DNA of 28,269 nt from positions 1 through 28,269 of the IMG/VR virus record IMGVR_UViG_3300022198_002179; one strand, 5' to 3'. Position numbers and translations under genes: made by a program. The notes beneath the pieces are model-generated. The model was not told the origin of the DNA. It saw only the letters and a program-made list of their open reading frames with translations, and searched no databases. Shown in pieces: positions 27,744 through 28,269 of the stretch. The number at the start of each line of letters is the position of its first letter. Positions within the stretch are counted from its first letter, which is position 1. The DNA comes from a virus.

Positions 27744-28025
27744 ATGACTACATATGCCTTCGCCACAACCGACAACGTAACCTTTGACAACGTGGTTGCC
27801 ATCATGACTTTCGAAGCAAAGATGGTTTCGACTGCCTTCGGCGGCTCAGCATACGCAGCACGCTCTGCTACCTTAAGCCGCTTTTACTTTGACACATCCG
27901 AGGAAGCGCAGGCATTTGCAGATGCAAGCAACGGCGGCGAAAACTACCGCAACCTGTCCGAGATTGCCCGCCTTGAGGCGCAGGACCGCGCCGCATACCT
28001 CAACGCCACCGCGCTTGTCGCCTAA
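27744..28025 (+). CDS. Small plus-strand protein (93 aa)
   Basis: Starts MTTYAFATTDNVTFDNVVAI after AAGGAAACGACC, with the same Met-Thr-Thr-Tyr beginning as the preceding gene. A central segment is RFYFDTSEEAQAFADASNGG, and the end is helical (ARLEAQDRAAYLNATAL). The EAQAFA stretch loosely matches EAQAYA in the plus-strand gene at 14138. No known domain. Expressed from the rightward promoter in a group of genes separated by hairpins; probably an early accessory function against or within the host, but this is only a guess. Confidence 0.78.
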   Translation: MTTYAFATTDNVTFDNVVAIMTFEAKMVSTAFGGSAYAARSATLSRFYFDTSEEAQAFADASNGGENYRNLSEIARLEAQDRAAYLNATALVA

Positions 28026-28030
28026 CACAC

Positions 28031-28046
28031 CGGGGCTTCGGCCCCG
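28031..28046 (+). other. Intercistronic UUCG hairpin 2
   Basis: CGGGGC-TTCG-GCCCCG, a 6-base-pair stem with UUCG loop, six bases after the stop of the 93-aa gene and before the next ribosome site. Same core as hairpin 1. Confidence 0.58.
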
Positions 28047-28066
28047 CCACCAAGGAGAAACGACAC

Positions 28067-28269
28067 ATGAACCGCACCGCAAACACATTTCGCGCCGACC
28101 TCAAGCCCATGTTCGGCCTGCCTCAGATTAAGCCGCGCATCGGTGAGGCGTTTGATGTCAACAACGACCTGCACCTTTTGGATGCCTGCACGGTTCTGCA
28201 CCGCGACGGCCACATCACTCGCGGCACTGCCGCAAGCGTTACGCACGACGCGCTGATTGATTGGAATCG
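28067..28269 (+). CDS. Plus-strand gene, 3' end beyond window
   Basis: An ATG at 28067 follows AAGGAGAAACGACAC, an excellent ribosome site of the same style as the two genes before. The visible 67 codons read MNRTANTFRADLKPMFGLPQ, then IGEAFDVNNDLHLLDACTVL and HRDGHITRGTAASVTHDAL, open to the right edge. No family recognised. It is the third member of the rightward cassette. Confidence 0.68.
   Translation, partial: MNRTANTFRADLKPMFGLPQIKPRIGEAFDVNNDLHLLDACTVLHRDGHITRGTAASVTHDALIDWN

Overview
The window is a piece of a tailed double-stranded DNA bacteriophage or prophage with an HK97-type head and a long non-contractile (siphovirus) tail. The host is probably an alphaproteobacterium, likely of the Rhodobacterales type. 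This rests on the GC-rich sequence, a DUF2312/GapR-family protein, and early and tail proteins of kinds I associate with phages of that group. Nearly all genes lie on the minus strand, so the text below reads from high to low coordinates. Adjacent genes mostly overlap by 1-8 bases (ATGA, TAATG), and no stretch over 300 bases lacks a gene. I see no integrase, lysis genes, tRNA, CRISPR array or insertion sequence, so lifestyle cannot be decided here.

Layout. (1) 27440-28269 is a control region with back-to-back promoters. Rightward lie three small plus-strand genes separated by near-identical UUCG hairpins. Leftward lies a ribbon-helix-helix (RHH) regulator whose promoter implies a leaderless mRNA. 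(2) 24444-27274 is a recombination operon: ERF-type annealing protein, YqaJ/lambda-type exonuclease, NinB, DUF551, an HNH nuclease, a small HTH protein and RusA. (3) 20771-24306 is a replication and accessory block with a DUF1376 replication protein, GapR-like protein and SSB. (4) 17164-20613 holds an SNF2-type helicase and a beta-order DNA methyltransferase, followed by a two-domain winged-helix protein, preceded by a structured leader RNA. (5) 14341-16688 is a ParB-like protein, a second DNA methyltransferase and a small PLP-fold enzyme related to ACC deaminase/D-cysteine desulfhydrase. (6) 10115-14061 is packaging: small and large terminase, portal, minor head protein, ended by a strong intrinsic terminator. 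(7) 1-9946 is head and tail morphogenesis: protease, capsid, connectors, tail tube, a G/GT pair with a -1 slippery site, tape measure and tail tip proteins, the last running off the left edge.

Regulation. Two near-identical minus-strand promoters (TTTGCA, 17 bases, TATAAC or TATATA) start the capsid operon near 10000 and the tail operon near 4820. Both carry a direct repeat of a GCAAAG-like hexamer at 8-base spacing. The same arrangement recurs in the RHH regulator's own promoter and, twice, between ssb and the helicase operon. This suggests one phage-encoded regulator acting on early and late transcription.

Most notable points: the ParB-methyltransferase-PLP cassette; two poly-G tracts (7 and 8 G) placed so that loss of one G extends each upstream reading frame; the shared repeat operators; the frameshift site; and a possible pseudoknotted leader RNA. 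All assignments come from reading protein motifs and sequence; no database search was run.
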